Below, one piece after another: positions 26,561 through 34,972 of a DNA stretch of 64,000 nt. The stretch comes from Chloracidobacterium sp. (GTDB lineage: Bacteria; Acidobacteriota; Blastocatellia; Pyrinomonadales; Pyrinomonadaceae). The stretch lies in assembly GCA_016720705.1 (NCBI GenBank), contig JADKKB010000005.1, forward strand, positions 732,501 to 796,500. The letters are read 5' to 3'. Made by a program: the position numbers and the translations under genes. Numbering within the stretch: the first letter of the stretch is position 1; each line of letters begins with the position of its first letter. The notes beneath the pieces were generated by a model. It saw only the letters and a program-made list of their open reading frames with translations. It did not search any database and had not been told where the DNA came from.

Positions 26561-27448
26561 TTGGCGGAAAATACCCAAATTCTGACGCCCGGCGTGCGCT
26601 CGATGTTTTTGTCGACGATCTCGTTCTTTATGGCGAATGCTTTCGTCAAGCAAGTCGCTCATATTCCGGCGATGGAGACAGTCTTTTTTCGGTGCATCGT
26701 GGCGACGGCGTTCTGCGTCTGGGGGTTAAAGCGTGCGAAGGCGAACCTGCTCGGGACTAATCACCTGATGCTGGTACTTCGCGGAGTTTTTGGCACGACG
26801 GCACTCTATTTCTTTTTTGTCACACTGCAGCAAATGCCGATCGCCTCGGCGCAGACGATACAATACCTTTCACCGATATTCACCGCGACGATCGCGATAT
26901 TTGTGCTGAAAGAGAGTGTGCGGCCGACGCAATGGTTCTTTTACGCGATTGCGTTTTCGGGCGTGTTGCTGATCGAGCAGTTTGACTCGCGGATCGAGCT
27001 TAAGTATCTGATCTTTGGCATAATCTCAGCATTTTGCTCGGGCGTTGCGTATAATCTGGTGCGGAGTCTTCGCGGCAAAGAGCATCCGTTGACGGTCGTG
27101 CTGCATTTCCAACTGATCGGTGCGATCGTTGGAGCTATAAGTCTGTTTTTTGTATGGGAAATGCCGACTGGATGGGATTGGCTGTTTTTGTTTCTGATCG
27201 GAGTATTTTCGCAGCTTGGGCAGGTATTCCTGACCGACGCCCTGCAACGCGAACGCATCGCCGGCGTGGCGATCGTTAATTACACCGGTCTCGTTTATGC
27301 ACTCGCGATCGGTTGGATCGTATTCGGCGAAACGCACGGATTGATGGTTTTGGCCGGAATGGTGCTGGTAGTTTTCGGCGTTCTCTTGAGTGTTGTGTAC
27401 GGCCGTCGGCAGAGCAGACTCGATGAAATCGAAGCGACAGCGGGGTAG
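26561..27448 (+). CDS. EamA/DMT family transporter
   Basis: A 295-residue inner-membrane protein with ten predicted hydrophobic helices in two EamA repeats. The first repeat is VRSMFLSTISFFMANAFVKQ onward, with QTIQYLSPIFTATIAIFVLK (20 residues) as the typical helix-3/4 region. The second begins about residue 145, with AGVAIVNYTGLVYALAIGWIV. Substrates in this superfamily are usually metabolites or amino acids; the specificity here is unknown. No ATG lies at the expected start: TTG 26561 fits the family boundary, while ATG 26603 (Met15) is the alternative. It lies 42 nt after the efflux operon but is functionally unrelated. Confidence 0.8.
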   Translation: MAENTQILTPGVRSMFLSTISFFMANAFVKQVAHIPAMETVFFRCIVATAFCVWGLKRAKANLLGTNHLMLVLRGVFGTTALYFFFVTLQQMPIASAQTIQYLSPIFTATIAIFVLKESVRPTQWFFYAIAFSGVLLIEQFDSRIELKYLIFGIISAFCSGVAYNLVRSLRGKEHPLTVVLHFQLIGAIVGAISLFFVWEMPTGWDWLFLFLIGVFSQLGQVFLTDALQRERIAGVAIVNYTGLVYALAIGWIVFGETHGLMVLAGMVLVVFGVLLSVVYGRRQSRLDEIEATAG

Positions 27449-27455
27449 GAGCTTC

Positions 27456-27483
27456 ACCACAGAGAACACAGAGGGCACAGAGA
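27456..27483 (+). repeat. CACAGAG-type dispersed repeat, copy 1
   Basis: ACCACAGAG, two nt, CACAGAG, one nt, GCACAGAG: a periodic A/G/C-rich element just after the EamA stop and 33 nt before the MogA start. A 27-bp copy with four differences occurs at 31664-31690. Confidence 0.7.
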
Positions 27484-27516
27484 TCAAGCGAAATGCTGAG
27501 GCTAACGGCAAATTAT

Positions 27517-27996
27517 ATGACTTCGATAAATGCAGCGGTTGTGACGGTTAGTGATACGCGGACGGGTGATGATGATCTATCCGGTGACAGGCTTGTTGAA
27601 TTACTCAAGGCGGCCGGGGCGGAGATCTTTGAGCGTGTGATCGTAAAGGATGAACCCGAACAATTGCGGGAGACATTGGTCGCCCTGGCTGATGGCGGCG
27701 ATGTTAATCTGATCATCACGACCGGCGGCACCGGATTCGCACCGAGAGACAACACGCCGGAGGCGACACTCGCGGTGATCCAGCGTGAGGCACCCGGAAT
27801 GGCCGAGGCGATGCGGCGAGAAAGTGCGTCAAAGCATCCGATGGCGATGTTGTCCCGCGGCGTGTGCGGTATTCGCGGAAAGGCTCTGATCGTGAATCTG
27901 CCGGGATCGCCAAAGGGCGTAGCGGAATGTTTCGAAGTGATCCGCCCGGTGCTCGTACACGCGATCGATCTGATCGCGGGCGAAGCACGACATTAG
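27517..27996 (+). CDS. MogA/MoaB-type molybdopterin biosynthesis protein
   Basis: A 159-residue MoCF-fold protein. Recognisable signatures are VVTVSDTRTGDDDLSGD at the start, IITTGGTGFAPRDNTPEA for nucleotide and molybdopterin binding, and VNLPGSPKGVAECFEV near the end. These match the MogA/MoaB group, which adenylylates molybdopterin before metal insertion; MogA and MoaB cannot be separated here. ATG 27517 begins the conserved core. Upstream ATG 27493 would add eight residues next to the CACAGAG repeat. No other molybdenum-cofactor gene is in the window. Confidence 0.88.
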   Translation: MTSINAAVVTVSDTRTGDDDLSGDRLVELLKAAGAEIFERVIVKDEPEQLRETLVALADGGDVNLIITTGGTGFAPRDNTPEATLAVIQREAPGMAEAMRRESASKHPMAMLSRGVCGIRGKALIVNLPGSPKGVAECFEVIRPVLVHAIDLIAGEARH

Positions 27997-28074
27997 CCGC
28001 AAACAAGTTCGGACGAGCACGTGAATAATGCACTCGTCACTTAGCGCCTGCTCGCGACTAGAAATAGCTCAACA

Positions 28075-28593
28075 CTATTCGCCGCAGAGAAAGGGAACTT
28101 TGGCCGTCGTTAGCGATGCGGTTTTCTGACCCGTGAGTTTGGCTGTGATCTTGACGTCGCTACACAACGGGCCGTAAACAAATACCGGCACTATGTACAG
28201 GCCGTCATCATTCGGGATCCCGATCTGGACATTTCGGCTCGCAACCACTTTTCTCCCTGCGGTAACTACGACATTTGCCATTCGTCCGGCTTCAAACGAA
28301 CCCTTTTCACCCTGAACAAATACCCAAACAAATAGTGAGGTGTCGAGGTCGTTAAAGAAGCTTTTCGGTTCGGCGTCATCCGGAATGACGTCATCTAACT
28401 TGCCGGTCGTTGAACTATAGCTCATAACCTTGAGCGTTGCGATCCTATAATCCGGTGTCTTCGAAACGGGGGCCTTCGGCTTCGCCCTTTGGGCGAAAAC
28501 AGCCGAAATGCCAATACCTAATACAACTGCGGCGATCGCCGCGTAGCGAATAATTGATTTCATATGTTTGATCATCGATCCGGCCCAATTCAT
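28075..28593 (-). CDS. Exported protein of unknown function
   Basis: A 172-residue protein with an N-terminal hydrophobic segment (about 15-35, ending AVFAQ), so probably exported. The mature part is predicted beta-rich, with a segment on a Ser/Thr-rich strand (TLKVMSYSSTTGKLDDV), FVWVFVQGEKGSF, and two cysteines near the end (PLCSDV, PFLCGE) that may form a disulfide. No family is recognised. Its start overlaps the stop of the S10 peptidase gene by 4 nt (ATGA), so the two are translationally coupled and probably function together. Met7 or Met11 could be the true start. Confidence 0.65.
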   Translation of the reverse strand: MNWAGSMIKHMKSIIRYAAIAAVVLGIGISAVFAQRAKPKAPVSKTPDYRIATLKVMSYSSTTGKLDDVIPDDAEPKSFFNDLDTSLFVWVFVQGEKGSFEAGRMANVVVTAGRKVVASRNVQIGIPNDDGLYIVPVFVYGPLCSDVKITAKLTGQKTASLTTAKVPFLCGE

Positions 28594-30170
28594 TTATTAG
28601 AGGGCTTTTTATTCCAAAATGAAGCTGGAGGGTTGCCGTAAGATTTCGGTATAGATCTGTGTGTCGAGCTATTGATAAATGCCGTGGCATCGGCGGTTAG
28701 CTTGGCCAGCGACTTTTTCTCGATGTACATCATATGTCCCGCTTCGTAATAGGCAAATGAAATATTTGTTCGAAGCGTCGGGTCGAGATTCATCGCTGAT
28801 ACGGTATATTCGGCAGCATAAAATGGCGTCGCCATATCGTAGTAACCCTGAGCCATAAATATCTTCATATACGGGTTCTTGGCCATCGCGTCCTTCATAC
28901 GGATGCTGGTGTCGGCGTATCCATTGGCGACATTCCAATTCCACGGGCTCGAAACGCCGCCTCCGAGAATGTAGTACTCGGTGTCGGTCTTAAATCCGAG
29001 TTCGCCGCGGACGTATGCGTTAAATGCGGCGGTGTACGGCGGGCGGATCGCGTTCATACTCGGGTCTGAGTCCGGCGATTCGCCGGCAGCATCGCGGTCG
29101 ATGCCCTTAAATCGGCTGTCGAGTCGCCCGGTGGTGCGGCGTTCGCTGCGAAGCAATTCCTTTTGAAATCTGTCAAGATCGACGCGGAAATTTGCGCGTT
29201 CGATAAAGTCGCGACTGAGGCCGGTAAGGGAGCTGAATTTGTCGGCAAGCTCGCCGCGTTCCGCGTCCGGGAGCGTGTCGATCCGCATCATTGCGGGCAT
29301 AAACTCGTTAGCGGCAAACTGCCTCGATTCTTGGGTTACCTGCTCGATCGATCTGGCCTGCATCGTCGCCGACAGGCGCTTGTGATACCAGGCGGTCGCG
29401 GTGTACGAGGGCAACATCAGGACGAGCGGAAGATCGTTATTTTCAGCAAACCTGAGTGTCTGAAAATTCATAACCGTCGAGATCAAAAGAATGCCGTTGA
29501 GTGCGATCCCTTTATCAAAAAGATAATTGGAAAGTCCCGAGGCTCGCGTCGTGCCGTATGATTCGCCGACCAGGAATAGCGGCGACAACCAACGTTCGCT
29601 GCGAACCAAATAGAGACGGATAAATTCGCCGATCGAAGCAATATCACCTTCGACGCCGAAATACTTACTTGCCAGTTCAGGCTTGACCGCACGCGAGTAG
29701 CCCGTGCCGACCGGATCGATAAAGACCAGGTCGGTCTCTGTCAGCCACGTCTGCTGATTGTCTTCTAATTCGTAAGGCGGCGGCGGCAACATTCCGCTGT
29801 CGAGCATCTTGACGCGACGCGGGCCGAGAGCCCCGAGATGCAGCCAGACGCTGGCCGAACCGGGCCCGCCATTGAATGAAAACATCAGCGGCCGCCGCTC
29901 GGGCGCGTTGTCGAGCGTGTACGCCATATAGAAAATGCGTGCCTCGGTGTCACCGGAGACGGCATTTTTGAGCGGCATAAATCCGGTGGTAACGGTGTAA
30001 TTAAGCTGCTTGGCTCCGATGCGGACCGAGTGTCTGGTGACGGTCGGAGCTTCTTCCGCGACGGGCTGTTTGACGGCCTGCGGCGTTTCCTGCGGCTTGG
30101 CTGTGACGGCTGCAGCGGACGGCGTCGCTTGAAAAAAGAGTAAGAACGGCAAAATCAATGTCGCGATCAT
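28590..30170 (-). CDS. S10 family serine carboxypeptidase, exported
   Basis: A 526-residue alpha/beta-hydrolase peptidase that removes C-terminal amino acids, with a signal peptide (about 1-22). The oxyanion region is FSFNGGPGSASVW (97-109). The triad is Ser204 in VGESYGT, Asp445 in GYYDMATPF and His479 in YEAGHMMY, all in S10 order and spacing. DPVGTGYSR (152-160) is another family signature. It is probably periplasmic or extracellular and may act in peptide scavenging. The coupled downstream gene suggests an accessory subunit or inhibitor, an inference only. Confidence 0.9.
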   Translation of the reverse strand: MIATLILPFLLFFQATPSAAAVTAKPQETPQAVKQPVAEEAPTVTRHSVRIGAKQLNYTVTTGFMPLKNAVSGDTEARIFYMAYTLDNAPERRPLMFSFNGGPGSASVWLHLGALGPRRVKMLDSGMLPPPPYELEDNQQTWLTETDLVFIDPVGTGYSRAVKPELASKYFGVEGDIASIGEFIRLYLVRSERWLSPLFLVGESYGTTRASGLSNYLFDKGIALNGILLISTVMNFQTLRFAENNDLPLVLMLPSYTATAWYHKRLSATMQARSIEQVTQESRQFAANEFMPAMMRIDTLPDAERGELADKFSSLTGLSRDFIERANFRVDLDRFQKELLRSERRTTGRLDSRFKGIDRDAAGESPDSDPSMNAIRPPYTAAFNAYVRGELGFKTDTEYYILGGGVSSPWNWNVANGYADTSIRMKDAMAKNPYMKIFMAQGYYDMATPFYAAEYTVSAMNLDPTLRTNISFAYYEAGHMMYIEKKSLAKLTADATAFINSSTHRSIPKSYGNPPASFWNKKPSNK

Positions 30171-30506
30171 AATTCAGTTTTACTCGTTGATATCGTTGTC
30201 TGAAACTCGAAACGAGATTAGCACACGTTTGCGTCCAAAACGATAGCAGACACCGAAGATCGCCGCCTATCGAATCTACGACTTAACGCCCGACACGATC
30301 AGATCGATCTCGAACCGATACTTAGGATGGCCGGCATTGCCCTTACTCTGGGCTATTAACGTTGTCCCCGTTGGGGACGCGACCAAATGCTGAAACCCGC
30401 ACGGTAGGAAGTGCTGTGTTCAAGCCGTCGTTCCGTTCGATCGCGTCAGAAACACCCTTACTACCGTGCGGGTTTCTGCCAATGACATCGGCAATGACCG
30501 AGCGGG
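30171..30506. other. Intergenic region holding a REP/BIME-like inverted element
   Basis: 336 nt between two minus-strand genes. I see no protein gene. From 30364 to 30378 a perfect 6-bp hairpin (GTCCCC-GTT-GGGGAC) is present, and the large inverted element described separately occupies 30392-30478. The promoter of the S10 gene should lie in the upper-coordinate part just above 30170. Confidence 0.55.
30392..30478. repeat. BIME-like pair of inverted REP-type units
   Basis: A perfect 16-bp inverted repeat: GAAACCCGCACGGTAG at 30392-30407 and its complement CTACCGTGCGGGTTTC at 30461-30476. The right unit alone also folds, with CAGAAA-CA-CCC (30447-30457) pairing with GGGTTTCTG (30470-30478). 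The left unit is a degraded copy in opposite orientation. This is the layout of bacterial interspersed mosaic elements. It differs in sequence from the REPs next to the transposase at 48 kb. Confidence 0.7.
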
Positions 30507-31748
30507 CTACCGCTTGGTGGTGCTGCGGAGTTGGCCGTTTATGATCGTGCCGACGCAGTGCGTCGTCCACTCGAGCGGGTCGCCGTCGTAGAGAGCGATG
30601 TCGGCATCCTTGCCCACTGCGAGCGATCCGATGCGTTTGTCGAGCCCGAGCAGTTTGGCGGCGTCGATCGTGATCAGAGCGAGAGCGTCGGACCGCGAAA
30701 GTCCGTTTTGGGCCGCCATTCCGGCTTCGTATAGTACAACGCGCGTCTTCGGCACATAGCCCTCATAACCACTCTGCAGAGCGACCGGAATGCCGGCGGC
30801 CTTGAGCTTGGCGGCAGTCTCCATCGACATGCCCTCGGTGTCGCCACCCGCCCGTGCCATCGTCGGATGGACTATGACGCTGACGCCCGCGGCCTTAATG
30901 TCCGACATTACAAGTTGAGCGTCGGCAGCACCGTCGAGGATGATGCGGACGCCGAACTCCTTGGCGATGCGAAGGGCACTGATGATGTCCTGAGCCTTAT
31001 TCGCGTTGATCAGCAGCGGCACTTCGCCCTTGATGACCGATGCCATTGCGACCGAACGGACGTCACGCGGAGCGTCGGGCTTTTTGGCAGCTTCCTGAGC
31101 CTTGATCAATTCTGCACGAAGCATTGCGATGGCCTTAGCTCGCGTTCCGGGCGATTTACCCGCACCGGCGAGTCCGCTGGTGCCGAGCGTTACGACGATG
31201 GTCGCCGTCGGGACGATCACGGCTTCATCGACCGTGTTGCCCCAGGTTTTGGCGATCATCGTCTGGCCGGGCATAAGTGCCGATGGCTGATGGCCCGTAT
31301 GAATGGTCGTGACGCCAAACTCGCGGACCCATTCGATGAGCCTTTCGTTAGGATTATAGGCGTCGGTCGCACGCAATTCGGGTTGGATCGGGCCGCTACC
31401 GTCCAGAGCCATCTGATCGTGGGGTTGATTGAGATATCCATTGAGCCCGATGACCGTGTGAGCGTCGATCAAGCCCGGGGTGACGACCTTGGCGGTAATT
31501 ATGCGGTAATTCGCCGGTATCGTGACGGAGTCGGCTGACCCGACGGCCTCGATCTTGCCGTTATTGATCAGCACTACGCCATTGGTTATCGGTTCGCCGG
31601 CCATAGTCCAGACCGTTTCTCCCTTGACGGCGATCTGGGCGGCGGCAGCGACCGCGAGAATTAACCACAGAGTGCACAGAGAGCACAGAGTGAGGAGATA
31701 TTTCATTACATTTACACTTCTACTTTTTACGTTTAGTTTGAAATTCAT
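30507..31748 (-). CDS. Amidohydrolase-like protein lacking metal ligands (probable pseudoenzyme), exported
   Basis: A 413-residue protein with the fold of the amidohydrolase superfamily (start of barrel VTPGLIDAH, C-terminal KRIGSLAVGKDADIALYDGD, 20 residues) but degraded active-site motifs. Its neighbour has DSHSHVG where this protein has DAHTVIG. The neighbour's HFHTH is NAN-type (LLINANKA), its QHVSE is DGAAD, and its FHTDD is QSGYE. It is therefore unlikely to bind the usual metals. ATG 31748 follows GGAGGTGAG by 6 nt and the upstream stop directly, indicating coupling. Met15 would give a more compact signal peptide, part of which is encoded by a CACAGAG repeat. Confidence 0.8.
   Translation of the reverse strand: MNFKLNVKSRSVNVMKYLLTLCSLCTLWLILAVAAAAQIAVKGETVWTMAGEPITNGVVLINNGKIEAVGSADSVTIPANYRIITAKVVTPGLIDAHTVIGLNGYLNQPHDQMALDGSGPIQPELRATDAYNPNERLIEWVREFGVTTIHTGHQPSALMPGQTMIAKTWGNTVDEAVIVPTATIVVTLGTSGLAGAGKSPGTRAKAIAMLRAELIKAQEAAKKPDAPRDVRSVAMASVIKGEVPLLINANKAQDIISALRIAKEFGVRIILDGAADAQLVMSDIKAAGVSVIVHPTMARAGGDTEGMSMETAAKLKAAGIPVALQSGYEGYVPKTRVVLYEAGMAAQNGLSRSDALALITIDAAKLLGLDKRIGSLAVGKDADIALYDGDPLEWTTHCVGTIINGQLRSTTKR
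31664..31690 (+). repeat. CACAGAG-type dispersed repeat, copy 2, within a signal-peptide coding region
   Basis: ACCACAGAG, TG, CACAGAG, A, GCACAGAG on the + strand: the same element as at 27456 with four differences. Here it lies in the minus-strand amidohydrolase-like gene and encodes the residues CSLCTLW of its hydrophobic leader. Confidence 0.7.
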
Positions 31749-33071
31749 TTAATTCTCACCTCCAATATCTCCGTCGAAGCAATCGGTGTGCATTGTACGA
31801 TCGGTCGTGGCTCCATTGCCGCCGACCTGGATGAGATAATCGGCCGGATCCGATCGGTCAAAGACCTTTTTGCCCTCGACCCAAGTCTCAAGAACGTGCG
31901 AGTAGATGCTCAGAGGGTCACCCGAAAGCACTATGAAATCTGCATCTTTGCCCTTTTCGAGCGAACCGATGCGTTTGTCTAGGTCGAGCATTATCGCGTT
32001 TGCCATCGTCAGAGCATAGAGTGCCTTTTCACGCGACATTCCGGCACGAACGGCCATCCCGGCCGAGCGCAGGAACCAACGCGAATCGGTGATGCCGTCG
32101 TCGGTGTGAAAACCGGTCAGCACACCCGCTTTTTCGAGGGCCGCAGCATTGATAGCGTAAACATCCATCGTCTCGAGTTTACCGCCGGGCGAATCGATGA
32201 AGATTATTGACGCCGGAACCTTTGCTTTGGCGATCTCGTCGGCGACCTTCCACGCCTCGGACACGTGCTGAAGAACGAGGCGGAAGCCAAATTCCTTTTG
32301 CAGACGGATAGCCGTCATAATGTCGTCCGCACGGTGCGTGTGAAAGTGGACCATCCGTTTGCCGTCCAGTGCCTCGACGAGGGCCTCCATCGCAAGGTCG
32401 CGTGCGGGCAGTTTGGTGGCGTCGGTGCCGGCTTTTTTTATCTTATCGCGGTAATCCTGAGCCTTGATGAACTGGTCGCGGACAAGCGCCGCGGATTTTG
32501 CCCGTGTGCCGGGAAAAGTGCCGCCGCCGGGACGGATCGGATTGGTTCCGTTGGCAAACTTGATGCCGCCCATAATCTTGCCCGCGGCGTCGTAGATCAA
32601 AATATCGTCGACCTTAACAGCGTCGTCACGGAGCTTGATGTAGAGCGTCTGACCACTGTCGAGGTGACCTGAACCGGGCATTACATTGACGGTCGTTAGG
32701 CCGCCACTCTGAGCCCTTTGTAGGCTCGATGAGCGAACATTGAGGCCGTCAAGCAGCCTGACGTCGGGCTGGATCGGACTCGAGCCATCGGCTCCGGAGC
32801 CCTCGCCCACGTGGCTGTGTGAATCGACAAGGCCCGGCATAATGACCTTACCCTTAGCGTCCACGATGATCGCGTCAGGCGGTAACTTGACCGTCGCGGC
32901 ATCACCGACAGCGACGATCTTGCCGTTTTGGACGAGCAAGACGCCTTGTTCGATCGGTTCGCCGACGATCGGGATGATCTTCGCGTTTATATACGCGATC
33001 GGTCTTTGCTGAGCATCGGCGGCAACGGCAAACAGGCCGACGGCGATGATGCTGAGAAATAGCTTCTTCAT
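31749..33071 (-). CDS. Metal-dependent amidohydrolase, exported
   Basis: A 440-residue amidohydrolase-superfamily enzyme with a clear signal peptide (MKKLFLSIIAVGLFAVAADA, 20 residues), so it acts in the periplasm. The metal site is intact: DSHSHVG (His85, His87), HFHTHRADD in the middle, LQHVSEAW, and GFHTDDG carrying the late Asp. The closing KRIGSLEKGKDADFIVLSGD (20 residues) is the usual superfamily end. The substrate is unknown; imidazolonepropionase- or dipeptidase-like hydrolysis of cyclic amides or peptides is typical. A weak AAGGGG precedes the ATG. It is the first gene of a coupled pair with a metal-less paralogue. Confidence 0.88.
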   Translation of the reverse strand: MKKLFLSIIAVGLFAVAADAQQRPIAYINAKIIPIVGEPIEQGVLLVQNGKIVAVGDAATVKLPPDAIIVDAKGKVIMPGLVDSHSHVGEGSGADGSSPIQPDVRLLDGLNVRSSSLQRAQSGGLTTVNVMPGSGHLDSGQTLYIKLRDDAVKVDDILIYDAAGKIMGGIKFANGTNPIRPGGGTFPGTRAKSAALVRDQFIKAQDYRDKIKKAGTDATKLPARDLAMEALVEALDGKRMVHFHTHRADDIMTAIRLQKEFGFRLVLQHVSEAWKVADEIAKAKVPASIIFIDSPGGKLETMDVYAINAAALEKAGVLTGFHTDDGITDSRWFLRSAGMAVRAGMSREKALYALTMANAIMLDLDKRIGSLEKGKDADFIVLSGDPLSIYSHVLETWVEGKKVFDRSDPADYLIQVGGNGATTDRTMHTDCFDGDIGGEN

Positions 33072-33164
33072 TTAACGATCCCCTTTTTATTTGAAATTAG
33101 AGCGGTTTGTATTGATAAGGTGCAATTTATTTACGGCACTGTCAACATTTGTACCGTGAAAAAG

Positions 33165-34922
33165 CTAGATTTCGCCAGAGATTGGAATGCTAACGGTAAA
33201 TATCGTTCCGGTCGGGGAGTTTTGGGCGACCTCGATGCTACCGCCGTGGGCAGTGATGATGCCGTAGCAGACGGCGAGGCCGAGGCCCGTGCCTTTTCCG
33301 GCGGGCTTTGTGGTATAAAACGGGTCGAAAATATGCTCGGCGGTATCGGCATCAATGCCTTTGCCCGTATCGGCGATCGAGATGACGACGTCGGCGCTAT
33401 TTGCGTAGACGCGGACGGCGAGATCGCCTCCATTGGGCATCGCATCGCGGGAATTTAAGACCAGATTGAGTGCGACCTGCTGGATCTGGTCCGCATCGGC
33501 GTGGATCACCGGCAAACTTTCGCCTAAATCGGCGTGGACGACGAGTTTTTTGAACGAATCGTCAAAACTCGCAAGCCGCAATGCGGCGGCAACCACCTTA
33601 CCGACGTCAACCGCCGAACGTGCCGCAGGACGAGCGCGTGCAAAATTGGTCAGGTCGCCCGTGACCTGCGAGATCCGCTTGACCTGAGCGGCGATCAGAT
33701 CGAGTTTTTCGCGGGCATCGCCGGGCAGATCACCCTTTGCCTGCAGCATCTGGATGAGTGACGAGATGGAAGCAAGCGGATTGTTCACCTCGTGCGCGAC
33801 GCCCGCGGAGAGCGTTCCCATCGATGCGAGCTTTTCCGTGCGGATCAAATGGGCATTTAGATGCTGGAGTTGGTCGATGTCAGCCGCCATCTTGCGGCTC
33901 ATTTCATTGAAGGAATCCGCAAGCAATCCGATCTCGTCATTTGTCGGCCGCATATCGACCTCGGTGCCGTAACTGCCCTTGGCCACCTCGACCGCCGCGA
34001 GTGTGATCCGCTGAAGCGGCCGCGAGATCGTCCGTAGGATCAAGAGCACGAGCAACAGATTAGGCACCAGAGCCGAGATCACGCTGAAGACCAAGTAACG
34101 CCGCCACGCCTCGTAATCCATCCCGTTCCGAAACGCCCACCAAGCGATCGGTATCTGGAAAAGCAAAAAGCTGATGATCGCGACCGATGCAATGATCAAT
34201 GCTACTTTGTATGTGATCGGAAAGAGGCGAAATTGCGTCAACGCGGACTGTAGCGAGAATAGTCTGAAATTTAGGATCGCGTAAGCGTAGATCACTACAC
34301 CGGGCAATACAAAAAGTGCACTTAGCGGCAGAAGGCCGTAGTAACCAAAGTAGGGAAGAATGATGTTGGCGACGGTCTTGAGTACGCCCGTGATGGCGAG
34401 GCCCCAAATGATCGCCCCGACCTGCTGTCCGGCCTGCGTGCCGCGGTATCGACGGTATTTGCCAAACAGTACCGCCGCTCCGTAAAAATAGACAACATAG
34501 ACATAAATGACAAAGGCATACGCGAGCGGCGAAAGATCGATGACAAAACGGCCGTCTTCAAATCCGGCCCGATGCCAGAGCAACCCAAAAGCCGCCGCAG
34601 GTACGAGAAATAACGACGGTGCGAACAAAACAGCGGCACGCTGCCGCGGCGTACGAGCATTCTCAGGAAAGACCCAAGCGAACACCACCATCGCAAATTG
34701 CATCAACAGTGCGATGACAAAACTTGCCGCAACCCACCAGCCCGACGCTTGATCGACGGGATAAAAATTCCAAAAGATCAGGTCCTTTGTGATCCAACAG
34801 GCGAGAAAGGCGATGAATGCGGCAAATGTCTGGTGAGCTCGGTTTCGCGGATTTGCCACGAATACATAAAACCCCAGCGTGACGAGCAGAAAAAGCGCAA
34901 ATAGGTGGAGCAGCACCAGCAT
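33165..34922 (-). CDS. Membrane-bound sensor histidine kinase
   Basis: A 585-residue kinase with a large N-terminal membrane sensor of about 7-8 helices (1-300), unlike the usual two-helix periplasmic sensor. It is followed by a HAMP-like linker (ISRPLQRITLAAVEVAKGSY, 20 residues), a HisKA domain with phospho-acceptor His377 (GVAHEVNNPLASI), and an ATPase domain with N-box NLVLNSRDAMPNGG, G1 ADTGKGID, F-box FDPFYTTKP and G2 GTGLGLAVC. NtrB-like features suggest a sigma-54-type partner, but no response regulator is adjacent. A TACTAT -10-like hexamer ends 7 nt before the ATG, with TTGCAT 16 nt further upstream, so it may be leaderless. Confidence 0.9.
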   Translation of the reverse strand: MLVLLHLFALFLLVTLGFYVFVANPRNRAHQTFAAFIAFLACWITKDLIFWNFYPVDQASGWWVAASFVIALLMQFAMVVFAWVFPENARTPRQRAAVLFAPSLFLVPAAAFGLLWHRAGFEDGRFVIDLSPLAYAFVIYVYVVYFYGAAVLFGKYRRYRGTQAGQQVGAIIWGLAITGVLKTVANIILPYFGYYGLLPLSALFVLPGVVIYAYAILNFRLFSLQSALTQFRLFPITYKVALIIASVAIISFLLFQIPIAWWAFRNGMDYEAWRRYLVFSVISALVPNLLLVLLILRTISRPLQRITLAAVEVAKGSYGTEVDMRPTNDEIGLLADSFNEMSRKMAADIDQLQHLNAHLIRTEKLASMGTLSAGVAHEVNNPLASISSLIQMLQAKGDLPGDAREKLDLIAAQVKRISQVTGDLTNFARARPAARSAVDVGKVVAAALRLASFDDSFKKLVVHADLGESLPVIHADADQIQQVALNLVLNSRDAMPNGGDLAVRVYANSADVVISIADTGKGIDADTAEHIFDPFYTTKPAGKGTGLGLAVCYGIITAHGGSIEVAQNSPTGTIFTVSIPISGEI

Positions 34923-34972
34923 TGGCTAGATAGTAAATCGTCGGAGAACGAATGCAAAATCCAGCCCGTCAA

